DNA of 64,000 nucleotides. Origin: Butyrivibrio sp. AE3004 (GTDB lineage Bacteria > Bacillota > Clostridia > Lachnospirales > Lachnospiraceae). The stretch is taken from positions 992,001 to 1,056,000 of the forward strand of contig NZ_JNLQ01000002.1 of the NCBI RefSeq assembly GCF_000703165.1, in the 5' to 3' direction. The notes beneath the pieces are model-generated. The model was not told where the DNA came from. It saw only the letters and a program-made list of their open reading frames with translations, and did not search any database. How positions within the stretch are numbered: position 1 is the stretch's first letter; each line of letters begins with the position of its first letter. The translations under genes and the position numbers were made by a program. Below, piece after piece: positions 35,337-44,447 of the stretch.

Positions 35337-36482
35337 ATGGGAAGAAATATTATTCTACTTGGTTCTACAGGATCAATAGGTACACAGACTTTAGACGTTG
35401 TCAGAGCTAATCCAAGTGACCTTAAAGTGGTCGGAATAGCCGCAAACAGAAGCGTAGATAAGGTTGAGCAGCAGGTAAGGGAATTCAGACCCAAATATGT
35501 TGCTATGTATGATGAGGATGCGGCTAAGGAGCTTAAAATAAAGCTCTTTGATATGCCCGTGCAGATATTTTCAGGAATGGAAGGCCTTGTAGAAATATCA
35601 CAGGTTCCGGACGCTGATACGGTTTTGACCGCAGTTGTGGGAATGATAGGAATAAGACCTACCATGGCAGCGATTGAGAGCGGAAAGGATATTGCTCTTG
35701 CAAACAAGGAAACTCTTGTGACAGCAGGACACATTATAATGCCGCTTGCAGAGAAAATGAATGTAAAGATCCTGCCCGTGGATAGTGAACATAGTGCTAT
35801 TTTCCAGTCTCTTAACGGTGAGCCTGTAAATAAACTTGAAAAAATCCTTCTCACGGCTTCCGGCGGTCCCTTCAGGGGAAAGAAACGACAGGAGCTTTCG
35901 GAGATGACGGTAGATGATGCGTTAAAGCATCCTAACTGGGATATGGGCCCCAAGGTTACCATTGACTCAGCATCTCTTGTCAACAAGGGACTTGAAGTAA
36001 TGGAAGCCAGATGGCTTTTTGATGTATCTCTTGATCAGATTCAGGTAGTTGTTCAGCCTCAGAGTATAATACATTCCATGGTTCAGTTTGTGGATGGGGC
36101 AGTTATGGCACAGCTTGGAGTTCCGGATATGAAGCTTCCTATCCAGTACGCTCTGTTCTATCCCGACAGAATGCCCATGAGTGAAAAGAGACTTGATTTC
36201 TTTGAGCTGTCTCAGATTACGTTTGAGAAGCCCGATACAGATACATTTATGGGACTTAAACTTGCGTATGACGCTGCTAGAGCAGGCGGCAGTATGCCCA
36301 CTGTTTTCAATGCGGCTAATGAGATGGCTGTTAAAAAGTTTATTAACAGGGAGATAAAATTCCTTGATATCTATGATATGATCTCCGGTGCTATGGAACA
36401 TCATACAAAGATTGAAAATCCCAACCTTGAAGAAATACTGATGGTTGAAGCAGATACTTATGAGTATCTTGGAAATAAGTAA
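35337..36482 (+). CDS. dxr: 1-deoxy-D-xylulose 5-phosphate reductoisomerase
   Basis: A 381-residue MEP-pathway enzyme, using NADPH and a divalent metal. LLGSTGSIGTQTLDVV is the nucleotide-binding start. DSEHSAIFQSL and the loop LTASGGPFRG bind metal and substrate, and MGPKVTIDSASLVNKGLEV is typical. It works with ispG downstream to supply isoprenoids for UppS. Confidence 0.97.
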   Translation: MGRNIILLGSTGSIGTQTLDVVRANPSDLKVVGIAANRSVDKVEQQVREFRPKYVAMYDEDAAKELKIKLFDMPVQIFSGMEGLVEISQVPDADTVLTAVVGMIGIRPTMAAIESGKDIALANKETLVTAGHIIMPLAEKMNVKILPVDSEHSAIFQSLNGEPVNKLEKILLTASGGPFRGKKRQELSEMTVDDALKHPNWDMGPKVTIDSASLVNKGLEVMEARWLFDVSLDQIQVVVQPQSIIHSMVQFVDGAVMAQLGVPDMKLPIQYALFYPDRMPMSEKRLDFFELSQITFEKPDTDTFMGLKLAYDAARAGGSMPTVFNAANEMAVKKFINREIKFLDIYDMISGAMEHHTKIENPNLEEILMVEADTYEYLGNK

Positions 36483-36538
36483 GACCGGGTAGCCATAAGT
36501 GAAGTCATATAATAGTGCTGCCTTTGAAAGGAATATAG

Positions 36539-37594
36539 ATGATTGTAAGTGTAATATTGTTTTTTATAATTTTCGGAGTCCTTGTTACGACTCATGAACT
36601 TGGACATTTTCTGATTGCCAAGGCAAATAATATCAGAGTTTTGGAATTCTTTATAGGTATGGGGCCCGTTCTTTTTAAAAAGCAAAAGGGTGAGACTTTA
36701 TATAGTATAAGATTACTACCTATAGGCGGAGCGTGCCGCTTTGAAGGAGAAGATGATATAGATGGTGAAGACCATGGCTATGATGAGAGATCTTTTCCGA
36801 ATGCCAATGTATGGGCAAGAATAGCGGTATTATTCGGTGGTCCTTTCTTTAACTTCATAACGGCTATGATTCTTGCAGTCATTGTAGTTGCAAATACCTC
36901 CTGGTCATTCCCTGTGATCAGTGACTTTGTTGAGGGCGAATCAGCTGCTGTGGAGGCGGGACTTAAGGAAGGCGACATGATAGTATCTGTTGACGGAGAA
37001 CCGATTCACCAGACCAATGAAGTCATCATAATTTCCCAGTTCAGTCAGGGCGGCGTAATGCACATCGGTTATAAAAGGGACGGACAGGTTTACTATACTG
37101 ACCTTACCCCCAAGTACAATGAGGAAGAAGGCCGCTACTACATGGGACTTCGCCTTGGAAAATATGAGAGGATAACAGGCATTAAAGTTATACCTTATGC
37201 CTTTTATGAAGTGCTTTACCATTTCAAGACAACCTACAGAAGCCTTGCTCTTTTGATAAAAGGAAAGCTCTCACTTGGCGATGTTTCGGGACCCGTAGGA
37301 ATGGTAAAAATTGTGGATGACACATATGAGGCTGTCAGCCCCTACGGATTATCTTCCGTAGTTCTTACAATGCTTGAACTTATGGTATTATTATCTGTAA
37401 ACCTCGGCGTGATGAACCTGCTTCCATTCCCTGCACTTGACGGCGGCCGCCTGGTATTCCAGTTCATTGAGGTACTTAGAGGCAAACCCGTTCCCCGAGA
37501 AAAAGAAGGAATGGTCCATCTCGTGGGAATGGTTGTACTTATGGCATTCATGCTTATTGTTGTTGTAAGTGACATTTCTAAATTCATGAAATAA
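36539..37594 (+). CDS. rseP: site-2 protease RseP/RasP
   Basis: A 351-residue M50 intramembrane metalloprotease that cleaves anti-sigma factors and other membrane proteins. HELGH sits in the first helix (about residues 20-24), a PDZ domain spans about 125-200, and the second metal motif is LPFPALDGGRLVFQFIE. GAAAGGA precedes the ATG. Three repeat units follow before ispG. Confidence 0.95.
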   Translation: MIVSVILFFIIFGVLVTTHELGHFLIAKANNIRVLEFFIGMGPVLFKKQKGETLYSIRLLPIGGACRFEGEDDIDGEDHGYDERSFPNANVWARIAVLFGGPFFNFITAMILAVIVVANTSWSFPVISDFVEGESAAVEAGLKEGDMIVSVDGEPIHQTNEVIIISQFSQGGVMHIGYKRDGQVYYTDLTPKYNEEEGRYYMGLRLGKYERITGIKVIPYAFYEVLYHFKTTYRSLALLIKGKLSLGDVSGPVGMVKIVDDTYEAVSPYGLSSVVLTMLELMVLLSVNLGVMNLLPFPALDGGRLVFQFIEVLRGKPVPREKEGMVHLVGMVVLMAFMLIVVVSDISKFMK

Positions 37595-37603
37595 ATAAAT
37601 AAA

Positions 37604-37717
37604 GCCTTCCCCCTCTGGGAGATGCTATAAATTTTAGCCTTCCCCCTCTGGGAGATGCTATAAATTTTAGCCTTCCCCCCCTTGGGGGGAAGGTGGCACG
37701 AAGTGCCGGATGAGGGG
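37604..37717 (+). repeat. two 33-bp partial repeats plus one full palindromic repeat
   Basis: Two tandem 33-bp units (37604-37636 and 37637-37669) begin AGCCTTCCCCCT and end ATGCTATAAATTTT. They carry only the first arm of the family. The third copy (37670-37717) is complete: CCTTCCCCCC/GGGGGGAAGG, then GGCAC-GAA-GTGCC, then GGATGAGGGG. It lies in the rseP-ispG gap; ispG has its own AGGAGAC site. Confidence 0.8.
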
Positions 37718-37734
37718 CAAAACAGGAGACAATT

Positions 37735-38793
37735 ATGGCATACAGAGATAACACAAAAATAGTACACATAGGAAACAAAATCATTGGTGGTGGCAATCCC
37801 ATCATGATTCAGTCAATGACAAACACACCCACTGAGGATGTAGAAAAAACCGTATCACAGATCCTTGCTCTTGAGGCAGCCGGCTGCGATATCGTAAGAT
37901 GCACGGTACCTAATCAGGAAGCCGCTGACGCCATTAAAAGCATAAAGAGCAGAATTCATATTCCTTTGGTTGCTGATATTCACTTTGATTATAAGATGGC
38001 CATCGCTGCCATGGAAAACGGTGCTGATAAGATCAGAATAAACCCCGGCAACATAGGCTCTAAGGATAGAATCGAGGCTGTTGTTAAGACAGCGAAGGAG
38101 AGAAACATTCCTATCAGAGTAGGCGTTAACAGCGGCTCACTTGAGAAGGACATTCTTGAGAAATACGGTGGAGTAACGGCAGAAGGACTTGTTGAGAGTG
38201 CACTTGATAAAGTGCGCATTATTGAAGATTTCGGATACGACAATCTTGTTATCAGTATCAAATCTTCAAACGTAATGCTTTGCGTTGATGCCCATAAAAA
38301 ACTTGCGGAAAAGACAAACTATCCTCTCCACGTAGGAATAACCGAAGCCGGAACCTTATATGGAGGAAACATCAAATCCTCAATCGGCCTTGGCATTATT
38401 TTGAACGAGGGCATCGGTGATACGATAAGAGTATCACTGTCAGGAGACCCTGTTGAAGAGATCAGAACTGCCAAGATGATACTCAAAACTCTGGGACTTC
38501 GTAAGGGCGGAATAGAGGTCGTTTCATGTCCCACCTGCGGAAGAACCAAGATTGATCTGATCGGACTTGCAAATGATGTTGAGAAGATGGTTCAGGAATT
38601 CCCTCTTGATATCAAAGTTGCAGTTATGGGATGCGCTGTAAACGGCCCCGGTGAAGCAAGAGAAGCCGATATCGGAGTTGCCGGCGGAATCGGAGAAGGA
38701 CTTCTTATTAAGAAAGGCGAAGTTATAAGAAAGGTTCCGGAATCAGAGCTCATTGATGCCCTAAGGCAGGAACTCATTCACTGGAATGACTAA
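37735..38793 (+). CDS. ispG: 4-hydroxy-3-methylbut-2-en-1-yl diphosphate synthase
   Basis: A 352-residue [4Fe-4S] MEP-pathway enzyme (GcpE). The cluster Cys lie in VSCPTCGRT and MGCAVNGPGEAREADIG. The start VHIGNKIIGGGNPIMIQSMT is typical. CAGGAGAC precedes the ATG. It is the last MEP gene of the block before polC. Confidence 0.97.
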   Translation: MAYRDNTKIVHIGNKIIGGGNPIMIQSMTNTPTEDVEKTVSQILALEAAGCDIVRCTVPNQEAADAIKSIKSRIHIPLVADIHFDYKMAIAAMENGADKIRINPGNIGSKDRIEAVVKTAKERNIPIRVGVNSGSLEKDILEKYGGVTAEGLVESALDKVRIIEDFGYDNLVISIKSSNVMLCVDAHKKLAEKTNYPLHVGITEAGTLYGGNIKSSIGLGIILNEGIGDTIRVSLSGDPVEEIRTAKMILKTLGLRKGGIEVVSCPTCGRTKIDLIGLANDVEKMVQEFPLDIKVAVMGCAVNGPGEAREADIGVAGGIGEGLLIKKGEVIRKVPESELIDALRQELIHWND

Positions 38794-38812
38794 ATAATTG
38801 AAGAATTAAATC

Positions 38813-38974
38813 CCCATCTGTCAGAAAAATGTTTTTACTGCCGGTAGTATGTTTTCACTGTCAGTAAAATATTTTTACTGCCGGTAAAATGTTTTCACTG
38901 CCGGTAAAATGTTTTCCGCATAAATTACACAGACATGTTTTTGACAAAAGCCTGCATTGACACTGACAGATGGG
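38813..38974. repeat. 12-bp inverted repeat bounding a 20-bp hairpin array upstream of polC
   Basis: CCCATCTGTCAG (38813-38824) and CTGACAGATGGG (38963-38974) are perfect inverted arms. Between them are four and a half 20-bp units (38826-38845, 38846-38865, 38866-38885, 38886-38905, 38906-38915), each a variant of AAAATGTTTTCACTGCCGGT. Adjacent units form TTTTAC..GTAAAA hairpins. The right arm overlaps ATG 38970, the longest possible polC start. No known family is recognised. It may be regulatory or a small insertion. Confidence 0.7.
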
Positions 38975-38996
38975 AATTAGAAAGAGATATACAAGT

Positions 38997-41900
38997 ATGA
39001 GAAAACCGTTTCTTGAGGTCTTCCAGACCTTAAAATTAGACCAACACACAAAAGAAGAACTGTCAGATGTGCAGGTTGAAAAGATTTCCACCACAGAGAA
39101 AAAGGATCTCGTACGCATCTACTTATCCAGCAACCGTCTTATCGAAAAGGCGGATGTTGTCAAAGCGGAAAAGGAAATAAAGAACCAGCTCTTCAAAGGG
39201 ACCAACATGACGGTCAAGATATATGAGAGATTTTTCCTTTCCGCACAGTATACACCTCAGAATCTTCTTGAGATGTATAAGGACAGCATTCTTTTGGAAT
39301 TCAAAAACTACGATCCAATTGAATATACTATTTTAAAATCCGCAGACTTCTCATTCCCAGAATCAGACAGAGTGGAGCTGATCCTTGAGGAGTCTGTTAT
39401 TGCTGAAAAAAAATCACAGGATATAAGCCGTATAATCGAAAAGATACTAAACGAACGCTGCGGTTTTGCTGTAAAGCTCGGCATCACATATAAAGAGGCA
39501 GCCTCAAGGAAAAAGGAGATTGATTACTCCAAGGAAACCTCCAAGCTGGCGCAGAGACTCGAAGCTGCTGAAGAAAAATCTGAGCAGAAGCATCAGGAGA
39601 AGGAAGCGGCAAAAGCTGCCAAACAAAGCGCTGCAAGCGGAAAAGAGAATAAGAGCGCTGAAGAAAAACCTGCAGCAAAGCAGGCAGGCGCACCTTCCGG
39701 AAGCAAATTCGGAGGCGGAAGCAAATTTGGCCAGGGTGGTAAGTTTTTCAAAAAAGGCGGAGCAGGCGGCTTCAAAAAGTCCGATGATCCCAACGTCATC
39801 TACGGAAGAGACTTCGACGAGGAAACCATCAACATGGAAGAAATTGTCGGTGAGATGGGTGAAGTTACCGTCAGAGGTCAGGTTATCAGTTATGAAAGAC
39901 GTGACATCAGAAATGAGAAGGCAATTCTCATTTTTTCCATGACCGATTTTACGGACACAATAACTGTCAAGGTTTTTTCAAAACAGGAAAATGTACCGGA
40001 GCTTGAACAGGACATCAAAAAAGGTGCTTTTCTTAAGGTACGCGGCATAGCAATGGTTGATAAATTTGACCATGAGGTTACGATACAAAGCGTTGCCGGA
40101 ATCCGTAAGATACCTGATTTTACAACAAAACGTGTAGATGAAGAGGAAGTAAAGAGAGTAGAGCTTCATTGCCATACCAAGATGTCTGATATGGATGGAG
40201 TATCTGAAGTAAAGGATATCGTCAAACAGGCGTACAAGTGGGGAATGCCCGGTATCGCCATAACAGATCACGGAGTGGTACAGGCTCTTACAGATGCCAA
40301 CCATGCCTGGGAGGACTTGTGGAAGGATGAAAAATCAAGGCGTAAGGAAGCCGGTGATAAAAATCCCGACAGACAGGATTTCTTTAAGGTAATTCAGGGC
40401 GTTGAGGGATATCTTGTTGATGACCTTAAAGAGATAGTAATAAACAATAAAGGCCAAAAGGTAAGCGGCTCTACATTTGTTGTTTTCGATATAGAGACTA
40501 CAGGTTTTTCTCCTGTAAATAATAAGATTATTGAAATTGGTGCGGTTAAGATGAAGGATGGAGTTATCCTTGACCGCTTTTCGGAATTTATAGATCCAAA
40601 GGAACCCATTCCTTTCAGGATTACAAAGCTTACGAGCATTACCGATGACATGGTAATCGGATGCCCTACCAGAGATGAAATCGTTCCCAAATTTGTAGAG
40701 TTCTGTGAGGGCGCGATTCTTGTTGGGCACAATGTCGGATTTGATATAAGCTTTATCAATGAAAACTGCAAGCAGCTTGGCATAGATGTTGACTACACAA
40801 CTGTTGATACCATGGGATTATCCAGAGCATTTTTCCCAAGACAGGCGAAGCATAATCTTGATGCTCTCTGTAAGACACTCGGAGTTGTTAATGAACATCA
40901 TCATAGAGCTGTTGATGATGCTGAATGTACTGCCAAGATTTTTCAGAAGTTTATACCCATGATGGAGGAGGAAGGCGCTGATGATCTTACCAAGGTAAAT
41001 GCCCTTGGTGCATCAAATCCTGAGATTGTAAAGCACCTTAGAACTCACCATATTATACTGCTTGCCAAAAACACAGTAGGTCGTGTGAATCTCTATACTC
41101 TTATCAGCAAGTCTCACGTAGAGTATTTTAGCAGATTCCCCAGAATACCAAAGAGCGAGCTTATCAAGTACAGAGAAGGCCTGATAATTGGCTCTGCGTG
41201 CTGTGCGGGAGAATTATACGGAGCAGTTGTTGAGGGCAGAGCGGAAGACGAGATTGCCAAGATAGTTAATTTTTATGACTATCTTGAGATCCAGCCCATT
41301 GCCAATAACCACTTTATGGTTGAGTCTGAGAGATATGAGGATATCAATTCCGATGACGATATCAGAGAGATAAACAAAAAGATTGTTAAACTGGGAGAAC
41401 AGTATAACAAACCTGTTGTTGCTACATGTGATGCGCATTTCTTAAATCCCGATGATGAGATTTACAGAACCGTTATCATGGCAGGAAAAGGTATGGCTGA
41501 CGAGGAGCCTGCACCTTTATATGTAAGAACGACTGCAGAAATGCTTGCGGAATTTGACTATCTCGGAGCTTCAAAAGCCCGTGAGGTGGTAATCGAGAAT
41601 ACGAGAAATATTTTGAAAATGTGTGACAGTATATCACCTGTAAGACCGGATAAATGTCCGCCTGTCATTGAAGACAGTGATGGAATTCTTACCAGAATAT
41701 GCTATGACAAGGCACACGAGATATACGGTGAACAGCTTCCTGAAATAGTTGAGGAGAGGCTTGAAAGAGAATTGAACTCAATTATAAAGAACGGTTTCGC
41801 GGTTATGTACATCATTGCACAGAAGCTTGTGTGGAAATCGGTAGAGGATGGATATCTGGTTGGATCCCGAGGATCCGTAGGATCATCCTTCGTTGCATTT

Positions 41901-43556
41901 GCTTCCGGTATTACAGAGGTTAACTCGCTATCACCGCATTATGTTTGCCCGAAATGTAAATACAGTGACTTTGATTCAGAGGATGTCCTTAAATATGGCG
42001 GTAATTCAGGCTGCGATATGCCGGATAAGAGATGCCCCAAGTGTGGACATATGATGAATAAGGACGGCTTTGACATTCCTTTTGAGACCTTCCTTGGATT
42101 CAAGGGAGACAAGGAACCTGATATCGACCTTAACTTCTCTGGAGAATATCAGTCAAAGGCACACAAATATACAGAGGTTATTTTCGGATACGGACAGACC
42201 TTCAGAGCAGGAACAATCGCCGGACTTGCAGACAAGACAGCATACGGTTTTGTAAAAAAATATTATGACGGACTAGGTGTCGGGAAAAGAAGATGTGAGA
42301 TAGACAGAATAACACAGGGATGTATCGGCATAAGAAGAGGTACCGGTCAGCATCCCGGAGGAATTATAGTTCTTCCGGTGGGAGAGGACATAAACTCATT
42401 TACACCTGTTCAGCACCCGGCAAATGATATGACTACAGCCACCATTACAACTCACTATGATTATCACTCGATTGACCACAACCTGCTAAAGCTTGATATT
42501 CTCGGGCATGATGATCCGACCATGATAAGATTCCTTCAGGACTGTACAGGACTTGATCCCAAGACGGTTCCGCTTGATGACCATAACGTAATGGAACTTT
42601 TCATGAGCACAAAATCATTGGGAGTTGAACCTGATCAGATTGGCGGAACCAAGCTCGGATGCCTGGGACTTCCGGAGTTCGGAACAGACTTTGCCATGCA
42701 GATGGTTATCGATGCGCAGCCAACGTCGCTGTCGCACCTTATCAGAATTTCAGGTCTGTCACATGGAACCGACGTATGGCTGGGTAATGCGCAGACACTT
42801 ATTCAGGAAGGAAAAGCAACAATCGATACCTGCATCTGCTGCCGTGATGATATCATGATTTATCTCATCCAGAAGGGCATGGATAAATCTCTTTCCTTTA
42901 AGACCATGGAATCTGTTCGTAAGGGAAAAGGACTTAAACCCGAGATGGAGGAAGCCATGATAGCGGCAGGCGTACCGGACTGGTATATCTGGTCCTGCAA
43001 AAAGATCAAGTACATGTTCCCTAAGGCTCATGCTGCCGCATACGTTATGATGGCATGGCGTATTGCCTATTTTAAGGTTTATGTGCCTCAGGCTTTTTAC
43101 GCTGCATGGTTTTCCATAAGGGCAAAGGCTCTTAACTATGAGCATATGTTCCAGGGAGAGGGAACGCTTCATATGTGGATGACGGAATACAGAAATAAAG
43201 GCGATGAAATGACAAATGCCGAGCAGAACGAGCTGGCAGCCATGCGCCTTGCCGAGGAAATGTATGAACGTGGAATAGATGTAGTCCCCATAGACATCTT
43301 CAAGGCTGCATCCAGATCCTTCCAGGTAGTCGGAGATAAGATCATGCCCAGCCTTGTCAGCATTGACGGACTTGGCGAAAAAGCTGCCGACCAGATAGTT
43401 GAAGCTGCAAAGGACGGCCCCTTTATTTCAAGGGACGACTTCAAGCAGCGTACCAAGTGCCCTCAGGCCGTGGTAGATAAGATGGCAGAAATGGGACTTC
43501 TGGGCGACATCCCCGAATCAAACCAGATAAGCATATTTGATTTTATTAAGGGATAA
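38997..43556 (+). CDS. polC: DNA polymerase III alpha subunit, PolC type
   Basis: About 1519 residues, the Gram-positive replicase with built-in proofreading. In order: an N-terminal region with an Ala/Lys-rich linker (about 165-250), an OB fold, PHP (VELHCHTKMSDMDGV near 387) split by a DEDD exonuclease (FVVFDIETTGFSP near 494; HRAVDDAECTAK), a zinc site (CPKCKYSDF and CPKCGHMM near 983), and the polymerase core with PDIDLNFSGEYQ near 1040. ATG 38997 (MRKPFLEVFQTL) is preferred; ATG 38970 lies in the inverted repeat. The ribosome binding site is weak (AAAGAG). Confidence 0.95.
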   Translation: MRKPFLEVFQTLKLDQHTKEELSDVQVEKISTTEKKDLVRIYLSSNRLIEKADVVKAEKEIKNQLFKGTNMTVKIYERFFLSAQYTPQNLLEMYKDSILLEFKNYDPIEYTILKSADFSFPESDRVELILEESVIAEKKSQDISRIIEKILNERCGFAVKLGITYKEAASRKKEIDYSKETSKLAQRLEAAEEKSEQKHQEKEAAKAAKQSAASGKENKSAEEKPAAKQAGAPSGSKFGGGSKFGQGGKFFKKGGAGGFKKSDDPNVIYGRDFDEETINMEEIVGEMGEVTVRGQVISYERRDIRNEKAILIFSMTDFTDTITVKVFSKQENVPELEQDIKKGAFLKVRGIAMVDKFDHEVTIQSVAGIRKIPDFTTKRVDEEEVKRVELHCHTKMSDMDGVSEVKDIVKQAYKWGMPGIAITDHGVVQALTDANHAWEDLWKDEKSRRKEAGDKNPDRQDFFKVIQGVEGYLVDDLKEIVINNKGQKVSGSTFVVFDIETTGFSPVNNKIIEIGAVKMKDGVILDRFSEFIDPKEPIPFRITKLTSITDDMVIGCPTRDEIVPKFVEFCEGAILVGHNVGFDISFINENCKQLGIDVDYTTVDTMGLSRAFFPRQAKHNLDALCKTLGVVNEHHHRAVDDAECTAKIFQKFIPMMEEEGADDLTKVNALGASNPEIVKHLRTHHIILLAKNTVGRVNLYTLISKSHVEYFSRFPRIPKSELIKYREGLIIGSACCAGELYGAVVEGRAEDEIAKIVNFYDYLEIQPIANNHFMVESERYEDINSDDDIREINKKIVKLGEQYNKPVVATCDAHFLNPDDEIYRTVIMAGKGMADEEPAPLYVRTTAEMLAEFDYLGASKAREVVIENTRNILKMCDSISPVRPDKCPPVIEDSDGILTRICYDKAHEIYGEQLPEIVEERLERELNSIIKNGFAVMYIIAQKLVWKSVEDGYLVGSRGSVGSSFVAFASGITEVNSLSPHYVCPKCKYSDFDSEDVLKYGGNSGCDMPDKRCPKCGHMMNKDGFDIPFETFLGFKGDKEPDIDLNFSGEYQSKAHKYTEVIFGYGQTFRAGTIAGLADKTAYGFVKKYYDGLGVGKRRCEIDRITQGCIGIRRGTGQHPGGIIVLPVGEDINSFTPVQHPANDMTTATITTHYDYHSIDHNLLKLDILGHDDPTMIRFLQDCTGLDPKTVPLDDHNVMELFMSTKSLGVEPDQIGGTKLGCLGLPEFGTDFAMQMVIDAQPTSLSHLIRISGLSHGTDVWLGNAQTLIQEGKATIDTCICCRDDIMIYLIQKGMDKSLSFKTMESVRKGKGLKPEMEEAMIAAGVPDWYIWSCKKIKYMFPKAHAAAYVMMAWRIAYFKVYVPQAFYAAWFSIRAKALNYEHMFQGEGTLHMWMTEYRNKGDEMTNAEQNELAAMRLAEEMYERGIDVVPIDIFKAASRSFQVVGDKIMPSLVSIDGLGEKAADQIVEAAKDGPFISRDDFKQRTKCPQAVVDKMAEMGLLGDIPESNQISIFDFIKG

Positions 43557-43776
43557 TACAGAATATATTCAGTTTTCCAGTGAAAGATTTTAGGAGAGAC
43601 TTTTCTAAGGATGATCAGTTACTAATTGACATCAAATGGATTTATGTACCGCACCCTATGCAGTTTCTTTTTCAGATTTTGTATCAAAGACTGTCAATTA
43701 TATTAGGATGATATCTGTATAATAATCTTTGGTGGTGCAGCCCTTCGACTTTTTGAAAAATCGGAAGGAGCTGCTT
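43557..43776 (+). other. gap with the 5' region of the small toxin gene
   Basis: No gene is seen in 43557-43776. TATAAT at 43718-43723 may be the -10 of the toxin transcript, with a poor -35. CTTCGACTTTTT (43743-43754) can partly pair with AAAAATCGGAAG (43756-43767), which would hide the toxin's ribosome binding site. Confidence 0.4.
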
Positions 43777-43863
43777 ATGGTATCATGGTCAGATTTGATC
43801 CAACTTGGATTGCTGATCGTAGCAATCATAGGACTCACTTACAAAATATCTAAGATGAAGTGA
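43777..43863 (+). CDS. 28-residue holin-like type I toxin candidate
   Basis: This short frame encodes MVSWSDLIQLGLLIVAIIGL followed by TYKISKMK. It has a short start, one membrane helix and a basic end, the layout of the small holin-like toxins (TxpA/BsrG/Fst type) of Firmicutes. GGAAGGAG lies six bases upstream. A 10-bp perfect stem follows the stop (43868-43900), with TTTTA on the minus-strand side, as expected for the end of a converging antisense antitoxin RNA. Toxicity and the antitoxin are inferred, not shown. Confidence 0.65.
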   Translation: MVSWSDLIQLGLLIVAIIGLTYKISKMK

Positions 43864-43865
43864 GT

Positions 43866-43900
43866 AAAATAGCTGCCCCTCCGCAAGACTGGCAGCTATT
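43866..43900 (-). terminator. hairpin after the toxin gene, probable antisense-RNA terminator
   Basis: AATAGCTGCC (43868-43877) pairs with GGCAGCTATT (43891-43900). Read on the minus strand it is followed by TTTTAC, but on the plus strand no T run follows. This favours a minus-strand RNA ending here, overlapping the 3' end of the toxin mRNA. Confidence 0.5.
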
Positions 43901-44137
43901 CCAGTCCAATAGCCCCACAACCTGTATAGACAGCATTATTTTACCATTTTTATTGTGTTAAAATAGTAATAGCATAATAAATGATGTTGCGAATTGAGAA
44001 GCATGAACGGATAGAAGAGAGGATATTTTTCTTTAAATATGATTTATCTATTATGACAATCCCCCCTGAAAATAAACATTTTTGAAACCCTTCGGTTTAA
44101 CTTCGGTTTAACTGGGGAAAATAGAAGATTTCCAGAC
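43901..44137. other. gap without recognised gene
   Basis: This AT-rich stretch holds no credible frame. It would contain the promoter of a minus-strand antitoxin RNA if one exists, but no good consensus is visible. A short direct repeat, TTCGGTTTAACTTCGGTTTAA, lies near 44092-44112. Confidence 0.3.
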
Positions 44138-44174
44138 AAAATAAAAACTCCTAAACGCTGATAGCATCTGGAGT
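44138..44174 (-). terminator. terminator of tRNA-Glu
   Basis: On the minus strand, ACTCC-AGATGC pairs with GCGTTT-AGGAGT and runs into TTTTTATTTT. It ends the tRNA transcript. Confidence 0.7.
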
Positions 44175-44202
44175 CATAGGGTTGGGCTGTTTACACAGTC
44201 AG

Positions 44203-44274
44203 TAGCTCGTAGCGGAATCGAACCGCTGATTCTGCCGTGAGAGGGCAGCGTCTTAGCCGCTTGACCAACGAGCC
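44203..44274 (-). tRNA. tRNA-Glu (anticodon CTC)
   Basis: The minus strand folds as a complete cloverleaf. The acceptor arm is GGCTCGT with ACGAGCT, the D arm contains TGGTCAAGCGGCTAAGAC, the anticodon loop is CTCTCAC with anticodon CTC, and the T arm GCGGTTCGATTCCGC is present. No CCA is encoded. The first acceptor pair is G-U. It is a single tRNA with its own terminator. Confidence 0.93.
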
Positions 44275-44447
44275 ATATTTTTTATTTGTTATCGCTTTCG
44301 TCCGGCGACTTGATTATATTATTACAAGATAGATTTTTTTGCAAGTACTTTTTTGAAAAAAATTTAAAAAAATTTGTGATATAATATTCATGACGTTGGT
44401 AATCCGCTTAAATAAGCGATTTTTCTGTATTTTCAGTGGTGCATTTT

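Noticed and set aside
38826..38915. 20-bp array upstream of polC as a CRISPR
   Set aside because: Units are directly adjacent without spacers and no cas genes are present.
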